This document shows, piece after piece, positions 11,400 through 21,990 of a stretch of 64,000 nt of DNA. The stretch's first letter is position 1. Each line of letters opens with the position of its first letter. Made by a program: the position numbers and the translations under genes. Under the pieces are notes generated by a model that did no database searches, was not told where the DNA came from, and worked only from the letters and a program-made list of their open reading frames with translations. Source of the stretch: Arenicola marina (Eukaryota; Annelida; Polychaeta; Arenicolidae); the NCBI GenBank assembly GCA_964019135.1, contig OZ025256.1, positions 434,001-498,000 of the forward strand, in the 5' to 3' direction.

Positions 11400-11600
11400 C
11401 AGACATGGCCACAGCAGGGCTCGAACCATCGATCCACGTGCCGTTAGGCTCTCAGGTGACCAGAGCACTCAATGCGAGCGCTCTAGTCCACTGAGCTATC
11501 GCGCCGGCCCCCAGTGGCTAAGGAGGCTGAGCTGCAGATCCATAGGTCATGGGTTCGCGCCCTGGCGCCTTCGCCTGCATCTGGGACACGTTTCATCTGT
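11400..11600. repeat. Two opposed tRNA-like SINE heads
   Basis: On the minus strand (about 11,508 to 11,412) there is GCGATAGCTCAGTGGACTAG (A-box) and GGTTCGAGCCC (B-box). On the plus strand (11,512-11,572) there is AGTGGCTAAGGAGGCTGAG (A-box-like) and GGTTCGCGCCC (B-box). Copy B lacks this block (it would fall near 33,840), so it appears to be a copy-A-specific SINE insertion. Confidence 0.5.
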
Positions 11601-11989
11601 CGTTCTCCTATGTTAGGGCGAAACATTGTTTCACACAACAGCTCACGTATGACTCACGCCTACCATTAAATATCAATAAGCCGTTTCTTGGGCTCTAACA
11701 TAGAGGATGGACTGGTTCACCCAGCCACAGTTACTTGTTTCGTGGTTCAGTTTAGCTTTGATGTGCCCAACAGCGGCCGAAAGTTGTTGAACATGATTAA
11801 AATGGCTGATTTTTGTCTTTGTCTTTTTTTTCAGTCGCCGTCGTATGTGTTGTGTGATGATGAACAAGAACATGGGATACGGCGTGACCTGGCGGCCCAG
11901 GCTGGGCTGGGCCATGTGGCTGGGGGTGGGGGGCAGTGTCCCCCTCCTCGTCGCCGCCATCATGTACATGAGCTGGGGACGACATCACT

Positions 11990-12180
11990 TGATATGACGT
12001 CACAAGATGCATCACTTGATACGACGGCACTAGTCGACGCCACTTGATATGAGGTCACTTGACATGACGTCGCTTGATATGACGTCACTTGATATGACGT
12101 TACGAAAAGACGTCACTTGATATGACGTTGCGAAATGACGTCACTTAATAATTACGTCACCTAATAATGACGTCATTATG
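11990..12180. promoter_or_regulatory. Cluster of CRE (TGACGTCA) motifs, copy A
   Basis: Directly from the tetraspan stop codon onward there is a degenerate 15-17 bp repeat (ACTTGATATGACGTC). It contains perfect palindromic TGACGTCA sites at 11,995, 12,080, 12,136 and 12,168 plus several one-mismatch sites. TGACGTCA is the CREB/ATF consensus. Whether they are bound is unknown; they could simply be a minisatellite. Confidence 0.6.
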
Positions 12181-13188
12181 GAAAGTATTAGATCAGATTC
12201 TGTCTTGTTAAACAAACAAAAAATACACTGTGTCATGGCAATCACGAAGATTGGTTCCTCTGTCTCTTTGTGACACAGTTTGAGTCATTGGTTCATATCC
12301 TCCGTTCTAGTATAGAATATTGCTTATTAAGGGCCTTTTTTCTGCCATGTGGCCGCTTACATGCGTTTTATTTCGGGACTGGATGACACAGCAACCAAGC
12401 GGTGCACAGCACGCGGGCCTATTTCTCGGAGGGTTCTGAAAACTCTCTTCATGTGACGTAATTTCCGCCTACATCATATGTTTATATTGTTACATACTCC
12501 TCATGTCCCGCGACTGTCATTAGAATGTCCAGCGGTCGTAATCATTGAATTCTTTATTTGATACTCAACGTGCCAATGTTTTTTGTATCGAAGCCAATTT
12601 GTTTTTCTCCTTTCTTTCTGATCTCTCGCCGCTTGTTGCCCTGCCCCGGCATCTGTGCCTTTTTAAACGGTAATGCCCGCTACAAATGTGTACATAGCTA
12701 ACGCGCAAACCGTTTTATTATAAATCCCAGTGATGTAGGCAGTGCTGACATCCGTTTTTTATTTCTAGTGCGGTCCAGTTTATTTCTATTAATTGTTCTC
12801 TGTGCTTGTGTGTGAACAAATGCAGAAACTTAAAGCAGATACAAGAAGTAGACGCCACGGTCATAGGCATTCCGGAAATTAAGATGCATTTTAATGGATG
12901 TGCCGTTCCTCGTGTACAAATACAAGTAGAATTATTATAAATAGTGTTGAGACTCGGCAACGTATGTTATCAGTCTGTAACGTGGCCGGTGCAAGCCAAG
13001 AGAACCATGTTACCGATGCCAAATTCACTGAGGTCGTTTTAGACCCAACATACTTTTGTCAATAAAATATGAGTACATGTATATAATTTCATATCGGATA
13101 TGTGTTCGCTTGCCGCTGTTTTGTAAATCAAGTTTTTCACACAACGATATACGAAAAAGGTATGTGTACAAACAGATCTGTGTAATAA
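12181..13188. other. Non-coding part of duplication A
   Basis: No coding feature is seen. About 12,262-12,745 is absent from copy B, where 34,530 joins directly to the TTTATTTCTAGTGCGGTCC segment. The rest (12,745-13,188) matches 34,540-35,020. Confidence 0.6.
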
Positions 13189-13370
13189 TATCTGTATAAT
13201 TAGATAGTATAATTATATCTGTATAATTATATCGTATAATTATATCAGTATAATTATATTTGTATAATTATATCTATGTAACTTTATATTTGTATAATTA
13301 GATCGTATAAAAATATCCGTATAATTATATCTGTATAATTATATCTGTATAATTATTTCTATACAGGCCT
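13189..13370. repeat. AT-rich minisatellite (TATAATTATATCTG-type)
   Basis: Degenerate tandem units of about 14-16 bp (TATAATTATATCTG and variants). The homologous array in copy B (35,020-35,300) is longer and contains its own local expansion with CTCTATAATTATTTCTG. Confidence 0.85.
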
Positions 13371-14731
13371 TGTCATGATATCCGCAGAGTTATGTTACGA
13401 TGCTTGCTTAGCCATATCCGTCCCCCGTGATTTGGAAATGAAATTTATATATGTATATATATATATATCTTCTTTAAGTGTAGTTAATCTATATAATCTA
13501 TATATATATATATGACACATTTTAGTGCTTGCTTGTTTATGTAGCAGTATCCCGCCATGGTCTCGATTTGCCTTTTATTCAGCGTAAAGGTATCGCCCAA
13601 GTTGTTTTACTGCATGCGGGATTTTACTTCGCTCTGTAGTTTTAATTGATCGTATATATATATATAACATGCGTATACCATGCATGCGCACGGAGTTGGT
13701 TCAGGTGCCCGGCCTCAACGTTTCTTTTGACAGGGATAGGTTGGATATATGGCATTGTTATTCACAGAACAAACACATAAGGTGTTTCTATAAACTTCAC
13801 TTTAAGTATTATATTATATCATGGAATCACAGCTTATATTTCACTAGATTAAGAACAGTTGAGCAATCCTAGTCCTAGGCTCCCCGTTCCACATGCCTGG
13901 TTGCTACGCAACAAGTTCCATGTCACTCGAGTGCACTCAGATTCGTGTTGAAAACACAGTGTATACCGGTCCATACCATCGCTCTATAACAAGTTATAAT
14001 CGGTACACATCGGGTACCAAGTTATGTATTCTGTACAATATATATTCCTGAATTAGATTTTTAATATATCTTGACAAAACAGACGCCAAAACAATCATTA
14101 TTTCCGCACTGAAGAACATCAGCCAGCCGGGAATATGACCGCTTTCCTGCTACACACAGCGTAGCGTGTCATTCGCCGGTTGGTATTTATATCAGCTGTT
14201 TACTCGGCTTACATGCCTCCATCTCGTTCTTAAAATGGTATATATTTGATAGTCAAGATATTTATCGGTACAAAGTGACTTTTTGTTTTTAGAAAACACC
14301 CTGTTAACTTTACTAAACTGAAAATTATGCAACTATAATTCTGTACGCGCCTTATGCGTGCGCAGAGCGAGCTAGATTAATCCGAAATACGCGACTGCCA
14401 GAATTTTGCCTGGAACGGTCTACAGCATAAACGTTCCACCGGAACTGGGCGGTGGTTCGTTGTCGTGATACAGGGCATCATAATGCGCCCAAAACGTCCA
14501 TGCGCGTAACGAATAATACATTAAAACAACCTCACTGGCACCGATTATGCAGGCTTCTGCGGGTGAAAGTTGCCGGTGGTTTTGTCGAACCAACAATGCT
14601 TAAAAATTCACCGCTTGTATGAGGGATTTTTGCTTTACCTTTGCGCGATTCAAGGAATGATGTGTAACAGTCCATACCTGCTGTTTGCTTTAGGGGAGAA
14701 TCCAGAAATCTGGATAAGTGGGGGGGGGGGG
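13371..14731. other. Non-coding part of duplication A before the minisatellite
   Basis: Contains (TA)n runs near 13,450-13,515 and 13,653-13,668. The segment 13,668-14,515 matches 49,656-50,480 closely, so copy B was split here by later insertions. The segment 14,516-14,731 has no counterpart seen elsewhere and ends in a G11 run beside the 21-bp array. No gene is supported. Confidence 0.6.
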
Positions 14732-16208
14732 TCCTCGGTCACCCTTCCTTGTTCCCCTGTCACCCTCCCTTGTCCTCTGTCACTCTTCCTTGTCCCTTTG
14801 TCACCCTTCCTTGTTCCTCAGTCACCCTTCGTTGTCCCTTTGTCACCCTCCCTTGTTCCTCTGTCACCCTTTCTTGTTCCTCTGTCACCCTCCCTTGTTC
14901 CTCTGTCACCCTTTCTTGTTCCTCTGTCACCCTCCCTTGTTCCTCTGTCATCCTTCCTTTTTCCTTTGTCACCCTTCCTTGTTCCTCGGTCACCCTTCCT
15001 TGTTCCCCTGTCACCCTTTCTTGTTCCTCTGTCACCCTCCCTTGTTCCTCTGTCATCCTTCCTTTTTCCTTTGTCACCCTTCCTTGTTCCTCGGTCACCC
15101 TTCCTTGTTCCCCTGTCACCCTTCCTTGTTCCTCTGTCACCCTTCCTTGTTCTTCTGCCACCCTTCCTTCTCCCTCTGTCACCTTTCCTTGTTCCTTTGT
15201 CACCCTTCCTTGTTCCTCTGTCACCCTCCCTTGTTCTTCTGGCACCCTTCCTTGTTTCTCTGTCACCCTTCCTTCTCCCTCTGTCACCCTTCCTTGTTCC
15301 TCTGTCACCCTTCCTTGTTCCTCTGTCACCCTCCCTAGTTCCTCTGTCACTCTTCCTTGTTCCTCGTCCCTTCCTTGTTCCTCTGTCACCCTTCCTTGTT
15401 CCTCTGTCACCCTCCCTAGTTCCCCTGTCACCCTCCCTTGTCCTCTGTCACTCTTCCTTGTCCCTTTGTCACCCTTCCTTGTTCCTCAGTCACCCTTCGT
15501 TGTCCCTTTGTCACCCTCCCTTGTTCCTCTGTCACCCTTTCTTGTTCCTCTGTCACCCTCCCTTGTTCCTCTGTCACCCTTTCTTGTTCCTCTGTCACCC
15601 TCCCTTGTTCCTCTGTCATCCTTCCTTTTTCCTTTGTCACCCTTCCTTGTTCCTCGGTCACCCTTCCTTGTTCCCCTGTCACCCTTCCTTGTTCCTCTGT
15701 CACCCTTCCTTGTTCTTCTGCCACCCTTCCTTCTCCCTCTGTCACCTTTCCTTGTTCCTTTGTCACCCTTCCTTGTTCCTCTGTCACCCTCCCTTGTTCT
15801 TCTGGCACCCTTCCTTGTTCCTTTGTCACCCTTCCTTCTCCCTCTGTCACCCTTCCTTGTTCCTCTGTCACCCTTCCTTGTTCCTCTGTCACCCTTCCTT
15901 GTTCTTCTGTCACCCTCCCTTGTTCCTTTGTCACCCTTCCTTGTTCCTCTGTCACCCTTCCTTGTTCCTCTGTCACCCTTCCTTGTTCTTCTGTCACCCT
16001 CCCTTGTTCCTTTGTCACCCTTCCTTGTTCCTCTGTCACCCTTCCTTGTTCCTCGTCCCTTCCTTGTTCCCCTGTCACCCTCCCTTGTTCCTTTGTCACC
16101 CTTCCTTCTCCCTCTGTAACCCTTCCTTGTCCCTCTGCCACCCTTCCTTCTCCCTCTGTCACCCTTCCTTGTTCCTCTGTCACCCTTCCATGTTCCTCTG
16201 TCACCCTT
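14732..16208. repeat. 21-bp minisatellite, array A (~70 units)
   Basis: Tandem 21-bp units built on CCTTGTTCCTCTGTCACC. The unit length is a multiple of three and five of the six frames have no stop, so several 200-550 residue ORFs arise by chance. The segment starting at 14,753 repeats from 15,421 (period 668 bp), showing higher-order duplication within the array. The right edge joins a Ty3/Gypsy reverse-transcriptase fragment. Confidence 0.95.
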
Positions 16209-16832
16209 AGTGCAGTATGGTGCGCAGTAACTAACTGCCCCATCTTTTTTTCTAACAAGCACTGGTGCTTTTTCAAGCATTGCAGCTAAATGTACTTCTT
16301 CATTTTCAAACCCCAAGGGTGTTCTTGATCAGCGTCTTAGTTCATTGTCTCATCAGGTGGTTTGGTTTGATATATAGTTAACTCATCCAAAATATCAGAT
16401 TCGGTCCGTACATCCTCTACTTCGATTCCACTCCCTATTAAGAGAACTTTTCTTAGACTAATGAAACGGTTAGTAGGATTCCTGAATAAAATGGAAATAT
16501 CTGACCCTCCCTTAGCAACAATATGTAGGACAAGCAGATCCCACTTCTGACACCAATGTTGTATGATTGGTATTCTTGGGATTTACTCACTGATTTTATG
16601 CAGTTCCAATCGTATTAGGAATATTTGAGGTGGCTGTTGGTAGACACAACAGAACTCCTGTTTCGGATGTCCCGCCGTGCTGGTTGCTGTCTAATTTCAC
16701 TCTGCCGGCCTGTAGTCTCGTTCGTCAGGGGGCGCGTCTGCTTCCAGTACTATCCGCTAGGGGTTGCATCTACCAGTTAGAGGGCGCTCAGGGTCCTCCC
16801 AAGTGACCTTACTTTTGCCTGATACTACAACA
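16209..16832 (-). mobile_element. Ty3/Gypsy LTR-element fossil A (pol start, PBS, one LTR)
   Basis: Minus-strand remnant. Next to the 21-bp array the sequence reads APVLVRKKDG, the start of a Ty3/Gypsy reverse transcriptase. Further right is a probable primer-binding site (minus strand TGGTGTCAGAAGTGGGA, 16,539-16,555), then a 276-bp LTR at 16,557-16,832 with TGTTGTA/TACAACA ends. Only one LTR is present and most of the element is missing, so it is a broken fossil. It predates the A/B/C duplication because all three copies share it. Confidence 0.75.
16557..16832 (-). repeat. Gypsy LTR (copy A)
   Basis: A 276-bp LTR bounded by TGTTGTA and TACAACA. Matching LTRs lie at 52,668-52,943 (276 bp) and 63,505-63,772. 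It is recognised from the inverted TG/CA ends and the adjacent primer-binding site. Confidence 0.7.
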
Positions 16833-18110
16833 TCACTATTGACAATTCGTCTGTTGGGGCTTAGGCTCTGAGTTATGAGCATACACTTATGTCTTTAAGG
16901 AATATCCGTCTGTTTTACTGTGGCCCTAGGTGATGAGAATATTCATCTGTCGTCACTGTGGCTCGAGGTAATGAAAATGTTCGTCTGTGGTCACTGTAGC
17001 CGGAGGTAAGGTGAATATCCGTCTGTCGTTACTGTGACCCTAAGTGATCAGATTCATCTGTCTGTAACTGGCCGAAAATTATGGGTCGCTCTTCCATGTC
17101 AGTACATGTACACTATAGTTCCATAGTTATGAGAATGTTATGTCTGTCTGTACAAGATATATGCATGTTTGAGCTATGACCGTAAGTCATAGGAATGTTA
17201 TAATGTCTGTAAGTACTCAGATTAAATGTGCACCTGTCATACCGCGTGTGACACTGAAATGCTTGTCTGTACTTTTACCAACGGTTAGCGAACGAGTTCC
17301 CCCAAAATGATGTCAGTCAGCCAGGTATCGCACTTAGAGGCAAATTGTAGTCGCTTATTGTTGAAATAACATGTATTGCACTTACTCCAGTCAGCCACTT
17401 TTTTCAATGCAGTTATATCAGTTAAAATACTACTATTAATAATAAAAGTTATACTTCTCTTGTGTATGCACCTCGGCCCCAATAGACATATAGAAACCAA
17501 GAGGTACGTAGAGGACATCAAATGCAAACGTGTCCTCACGAAAATTGTAGAAAATCGTTATGACATAAAACAAGGTTTATGAAAAAATATGTGGTTTGTC
17601 CGTCTCATGTTTGTCTCATATTTGAAGTTTTTTTTGGCATCTGCTGGCTTTCGCTCTTGGCTGAGCGTTCGATGATTCCCGTGCTTGACATCTTTCCTAA
17701 AGCAGCTGTGGACTTTGAACATGCAAATGATTCTCTCTCAAAAATCGCCGCCTGGATATCTTAGACTAAGGAAAATGTGTACAGCCCTTTGTCCAAGATG
17801 GCTGCCAAAAAAAAATTTCTGACACAAGATCGTCACAACAATACTCCAAATGTACGTTAAATTTTATTGGTTAAGCTGATCACACGTAATACTTAGTGGC
17901 ACTAATAACATAATGACACCATGTGAGCCCTTGACCTGTGACCCTGGTCAGTTTAACATTAACATACTTACATAATTCAGAGAAAACCAAACCCAGCTTG
18001 TGTAATACAGCTTTCGAAGTGGAAGATTTACAGTGTAGCGTCCGGCTCAATGGTTCGCGAATCGAATCGCTAACTGCGCAGGTCTTGTGAGCCAATCGCC
18101 GGCTACACCA
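16833..18110. repeat. Right end of duplication A, with 38-bp minisatellite
   Basis: Non-coding. About four units of a 38-bp repeat (GTGATGAGAATATTCATCTG core) lie at ~16,915-17,060. The stretch to 18,110 matches 52,944-54,330. A 71-residue minus-strand ORF at 17,880-18,095 is found in both copies but differs at roughly 20% of residues, which argues against coding constraint. Confidence 0.7.
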
Positions 18111-19275
18111 TGGTCTCTATATCGTAGCCTCTATCGTGAACTGTGACTTGAGTTAACCTGCATCGCCTTAAATACCTTCTGAACTACTTAGAGACGATAC
18201 CATACTGGAATTAATTAGCTTATTTGATGCTATAAGCTGATTAGAGTGTCAGTCTTTCAGACCCGGGATGTCAGAAGTCTTTTCCCAGTGTTTGTGTGGT
18301 AGGCTTTTGTCCCGTGTTTTACAAATGTTATATATATAGTTTAGGATAGACATAACATCTTGCGAGCCCAGCTGTCCTACATGATGTCAACGACAGAGAG
18401 CATACTGTAGGCTGATGGTGCGGAAGTTCTAGAATATACGGTGGCAATATATTTTATGTAAGGTACTATACTATATCTGATGGTTAACACAGTGAGGGCG
18501 TGTACGCACTACGTCACCGAAGATTATGTGATGAGGTGTCCACAAGCAGTTCAATGCACACACTCCCACCCACATCAGCAGCTTCCCGCCATCACAAGGC
18601 TAGAATGCACTACTAAGTAGATGAGTTGATGGGTCAGCATAGCAGCTTCGATCCAGAACATCGAGGGTGGGTTCATTGAGCGGGTCAGCTGGAACCTCAA
18701 ACAACTGAGTTGCCGGTGCTCCGGACGCCCTTCTGATGGTAATAAGGTGACTGCCCCCCTCACCCCCCACCCCCTTTAATCACTACCGCCAAAGTCTGCT
18801 GGTGATGGGTATTTCAGTTCTAAAATTCCCTCGTAAGGGATATTTGAGTTCAAAAATCCATTCGGAAGGGACATCTTTGTTCCATTGACCCGTTCTATGT
18901 CGCTGCTCCCTGCAGACCGGCTCGTTTATTCTTTTTTCCGGCAAAGCCGTTCTATAAAGGCTCATTTTCAGAGTCGCCCACTCCCCGCCCCATTATCCCC
19001 CCCCCCCCCACCCTAATGAGTGAGAAAATAGAACCAGATAATAACTAGTTTTAGGGTAATTGTTATCTGACTGATGTGTGAGAAGCCGGAGTAACAGCTA
19101 GGCTAGAATAGCAAATGCGAACAGAGACGTACGTGCACTAAAACTTACATTACACGCACAAAATCCTCACGAAATCAGTGGTTAACATTATGAAGATATG
19201 CCACACGGTTCAGTAGACTGTTCTGTTCTGTTCTGCCTAATAACCTGCGTCCGTAGTCGTAGCCACGTCAGCGAA
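18111..19275. other. Intergenic, downstream of the DUF1647-like gene
   Basis: No gene is seen. It contains a C-run at about 18,998. On the minus strand an AATAAA lies at 18,930-18,925, about 350 bp past the stop codon of the host gene, and may be its polyadenylation signal. Confidence 0.5.
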
Positions 19276-19809
19276 TCAACATTCCCTGATGGAGTAGATA
19301 TTCGCTACATATCGCATCATATCAACCACTCGACCTTCCGGATTATACTCGTGCTTCTGAAAACCGTAATAATTACTTGCTAAGACGTTCAAGGACGCTT
19401 GGTCGTAGCTATGGCAACTACCGCGACCGGTCGCGCCACCGGGTAAGTTATACTTCTGGTGGTCCGTGCAATCCACCGTCCGGGTGAACTGTGGGGACGG
19501 AGGGACACAGGCCGGATCCAGAGCACAGAGGAACCACCAGTGAGCGATGTTCCAGTACACCTCCTTCGTCTTGTGCATGACGAACACGGAGGAGACGATG
19601 TTGGTGGAAGTCTTCTGGCGTTCCAAATCGGTCGTCAAACGGGCCGACGTGTTGGGATGCAGGAAAACGTAGGTCCAGAATTTAGAGTTCAAGAAGGTAT
19701 AGAAGCCGCTATTTTGTACGAGACGTGGGTAGGCTTTGGGGATTTCACCTCCCTTGAACCGGTTAGAGGCGTCCATCCAAACGGCGCCGCCATATTGGCA
19801 AAGAACCTC
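19276..19809 (-). CDS. Exon 4 of the DUF1647-like gene (terminal)
   Basis: Codes the last 177 residues after TTGCAG|GAGGTT. It starts EVLCQYGGAVWMDASNRF and includes the HSYDQASLNVLASN block. The stop is at 19,276-19,278. Six or more cysteines and the lack of a second membrane segment fit a luminal domain. Confidence 0.8.
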   Translation of the reverse strand, partial: EVLCQYGGAVWMDASNRFKGGEIPKAYPRLVQNSGFYTFLNSKFWTYVFLHPNTSARLTTDLERQKTSTNIVSSVFVMHKTKEVYWNIAHWWFLCALDPACVPPSPQFTRTVDCTDHQKYNLPGGATGRGSCHSYDQASLNVLASNYYGFQKHEYNPEGRVVDMMRYVANIYSIREC

Positions 19810-21990
19810 CTGCAAGTATATATATACGTCAAATAGATAATAAAGAAGCCCTTGTTGGAGTCAAAGCTGATCCTTAAGTTAATAATCTGAACATCTGAGC
19901 CTGGATCCGCCGAACGATCATCCCATAACATTCTCCCGCCCCCCCCCCCTCTCTCCCCTACACACAATCAATCGATGGCAAAACAAATCACAGCGCACTG
20001 CAGACGACATTCTTTTTCGCGCCAAATTCACTTGACTTGAACTTTGAATCCCGATAAAATATGCCTTGGGTGGCACTGTGAGGTTTACATTGTATATAAC
20101 CAGCATTAAAATATATGAATAGCAATGTTAAAAAATAATTTTCTACAGATATTTGCAACGCATATGCTGAAACACTGTCTGTGAGCAATAATAGGTCTGG
20201 GAATGTGTGTGAGTTTGGGGAGGGTGGGGTGGGGGGGGGGGGCATGGGGCGAGATAGGGCGATAGACCTTTAGGGGATTTCCAGGGTTTCAAGTATTGTC
20301 TCGAGGCTCAACATTTGTCGAGCGCAGCTTTAATTTTGTATCTATATGTCTAATTTACTATCTGTACAGATACCAAAGAGAGTGAATCCAAACTATTAAC
20401 ATGCTGTATCCCTACCTGAATAATGACAAGCTATAAGTAATAACTGATTCCACTCACCATAACAACGACTGGTTTGAAGTGCTTCCCTCTAAGGCCCTTT
20501 ATGTGGTCAGGATACCGATCGAAGTCAAATCGCCTGAGCGTGACGTAGCACCATGAAGCCACCTTGGGACAGATTGACGTATCAATTATAATAATTACAT
20601 ATTATGGAGTGTGCTTCAGTATCCAACATGCAAATCAACCATTAATGGACCCGAGGAATATATATTGATGATGGAACTTGAGCTTTATAAAGCTTACAAA
20701 ACAATTGAGGCGATAAAATCTGGTATTTAAGCCATGTTTGTGCGCACAAAGATTAAATCGGATCAACCCCGAGACAAGGTAATGCACCATAAGTAAATAA
20801 TAAAAGGTACTTCAGATGCAGGTACCAGGTCTCGAACCCACGACTTGTTGGTCTGCAGGTTAGCCTGTTAGACATTTGTTGTATTCCCCTTATTCAGCCC
20901 CCCCCCCCCTCCCCCCAACAAGATTTTTGTGGAGGCGTAATCCGAAGCAATGCGATTCTGCAAGAAGTCCATGATTCCAACTGCGCAATTGACCTGCAAA
21001 GTTCCAGGTTCGGTAAAGGTAATCCCTCGTCTCATTTAAGCGGTACCTACTTGTCTTCGCTGTTCATCGTTGAGTCCGATGTCGTAGTAGAGGAGCCTTT
21101 TCCCCGGGTAGTGGCGCTGGACGCCGGCCACCGCGTCCCGGCTCTCATTGAAGTGGTTGGCGCTGCACCCCGTCACGAACACAAAGTCCTTGACCGACTC
21201 GGGGGTCAAGACCTTGAACTCTGTAGGCGGCATGCCCAGCCTCCTGGCCATAGACTGGCTCACGTCCATTGAAAGACCTCTGGTCGTGATGCCAGATCAA
21301 GGCGGGGGCCGGTAGCTCATGTCCAGAACTTCAGCCTTGTCGGAACAAATAAACGGCCATTTTATTATCATAATTATAAACTATATGCCCGCGATATAAT
21401 ACATGTAAAATATCTAATAGTTATATATATTGCAAAAATGGAATCAACCACTCCCAACGAAACCTTTGTGCCAGGTACCATGTCTCACTCGTCTAGATAT
21501 CGTGACCTGTACCTCTACTTTGCCGCCGATCGATGTTGTACATCATAATTTTCAGTGTATGAGCCAAAGGTCACCATTTTCCGAATTTGAACCAAGGTTT
21601 AAAATTTGGTAAATTTAAACACATGGCATGATTCAAATGATTGAAATATCTTCTTCGCCACGCCAGAAACCTGGTTTGTGCCATAAATGTTAATTTACAA
21701 TATAATATCATAATAATTAATAACTGTATTCTGGTATTTCTATTTATAGTCTTGTATATATATATATACAAATATGTACCAACATTTCCATGGATAAGCG
21801 TCCTCACTTGGTTTTCCGTATCACAGAGATCTCTAGATAGAAGGCAGTCGCCGCGACTTTCAGAATCTCTCTGTTCTTCATTTTTTATGTATGCGAATGG
21901 TTTGAGGCGCCTCAGGTGACTCCAGTGCATTACGCAGACCACCAGCACCAAACATGCCGCGCTCACAAATACGACCCGAGCCTTCATCAT
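19276..21990 (-). CDS. DUF1647-like type II membrane protein, four exons
   Basis: The only apparently intact host gene: a 358-codon minus-strand gene with exons 21,990-21,780, 21,277-21,051, 20,562-20,458 and 19,809-19,276. Phases agree throughout (1, 0, 0). An N-terminal hydrophobic segment (residues ~6-22) after MMKAR looks like a type II signal anchor, suggesting a Golgi/ER luminal protein. Family-like blocks are FVFVTGCSANHF (102-113), YYDIGL (134-139), DFDRYPDHI, YGGAVWMDAS (187-196, a possible DxD-like site) and CHSYDQASLNVLASN (313 onward). These resemble DUF1647 proteins, which are glycosyltransferase-like but uncharacterised. Splice sites are good for introns 2 and 3 (ATG|GTGAGT, TTGCAG|GAG). 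The exon 2 left edge is less certain because of a TGA just upstream. Multicopy relatives are known to me from lancelets. Confidence 0.75.
20458..20562 (-). CDS. Exon 3 of the DUF1647-like gene
   Basis: A 105-bp, 35-codon exon (VASWCYVTLRRFDFDRYPDH... to FKPVVVM). It has acceptor CCCAAG|GTGGCT and a strong donor ATG|GTGAGT. It is too short for simple ORF calling and is supported by phase and family pattern. Confidence 0.75.
20816..20880 (-). repeat. tRNA-like SINE head in intron 2
   Basis: The minus strand reads CAAGTCGTGGGTTCGAGACC, containing a B-box GGTTCGAGACC, preceded by an A-box-like TAACAGGCTAACCTG. It is probably a SINE remnant in the intron between exons 2 and 3. Confidence 0.4.
21051..21277 (-). 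CDS. Exon 2 of the DUF1647-like gene
   Basis: Codes about 75 residues including FVFVTGCSANHF and LLYYDIGLNDEQRRQ. The donor CAA|GTAGGT gives phase 0. The acceptor at 21,278 (CCAGAG|GTC) is the only one near that keeps phase with exon 1 and avoids the upstream TGA; the right edge could be wrong by a few codons. Confidence 0.65.
21780..21990 (-). CDS. Exon 1 of the DUF1647-like gene
   Basis: Codes residues 1-70 plus one base: MMKAR, a hydrophobic anchor rich in V/A/L/C, then a basic HLRRLK and a polar stalk with three cysteines. The start is set by the two adjacent ATGs at 21,990 and 21,987. The donor is TTG|GTACAT. Confidence 0.6.

Larger units (their letters stand above)
10817..11997 (+). 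pseudogene. PMP22/claudin-like tetraspan gene, last two exons (copy A)
   Basis: Exon 10,817-10,963 starts after a CAG acceptor and encodes (D)YFKAVQALYAIGIALIL... with two hydrophobic helices (TM2, then TM3 from GILVVGIFLILA). It ends at the strong donor CCT|GTGAGT. After an 871-bp intron, a long T-tract and CAG (11,834) open exon 11,835-11,997, giving ...NKNMGYGVTWRPRLGWAMW and a last helix, with TGA at 11,995. The W-x-KAVQAL start of TM2 and the GW-x-MWLG start of TM4 fit the PMP22/EMP/claudin superfamily. No upstream exon with TM1 and the extracellular loop is visible, and the second exon is out of frame by one base relative to the first, so I call it a partial pseudogene. Copy B is at 33,370-34,283. 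Confidence 0.5.

Noticed and set aside
11688-12047. 119-codon ORF overlapping the tetraspan exon
   Set aside because: It is another frame over the same exon and adjoining intron and CRE repeat; the hydrophobic frame fits the exon better.
14570-16210. 546-codon ORF and several overlapping ORFs of 200-456 codons
   Set aside because: All are translations of the 21-bp minisatellite, which lacks stops in five frames; no unique domain is present.
17880-18095. 71-codon ORF also found at 54,095-54,304
   Set aside because: The two copies differ at roughly 20% of residues with changes mostly altering amino acids, so there is no sign of protein constraint; it is shared only because the region is duplicated.
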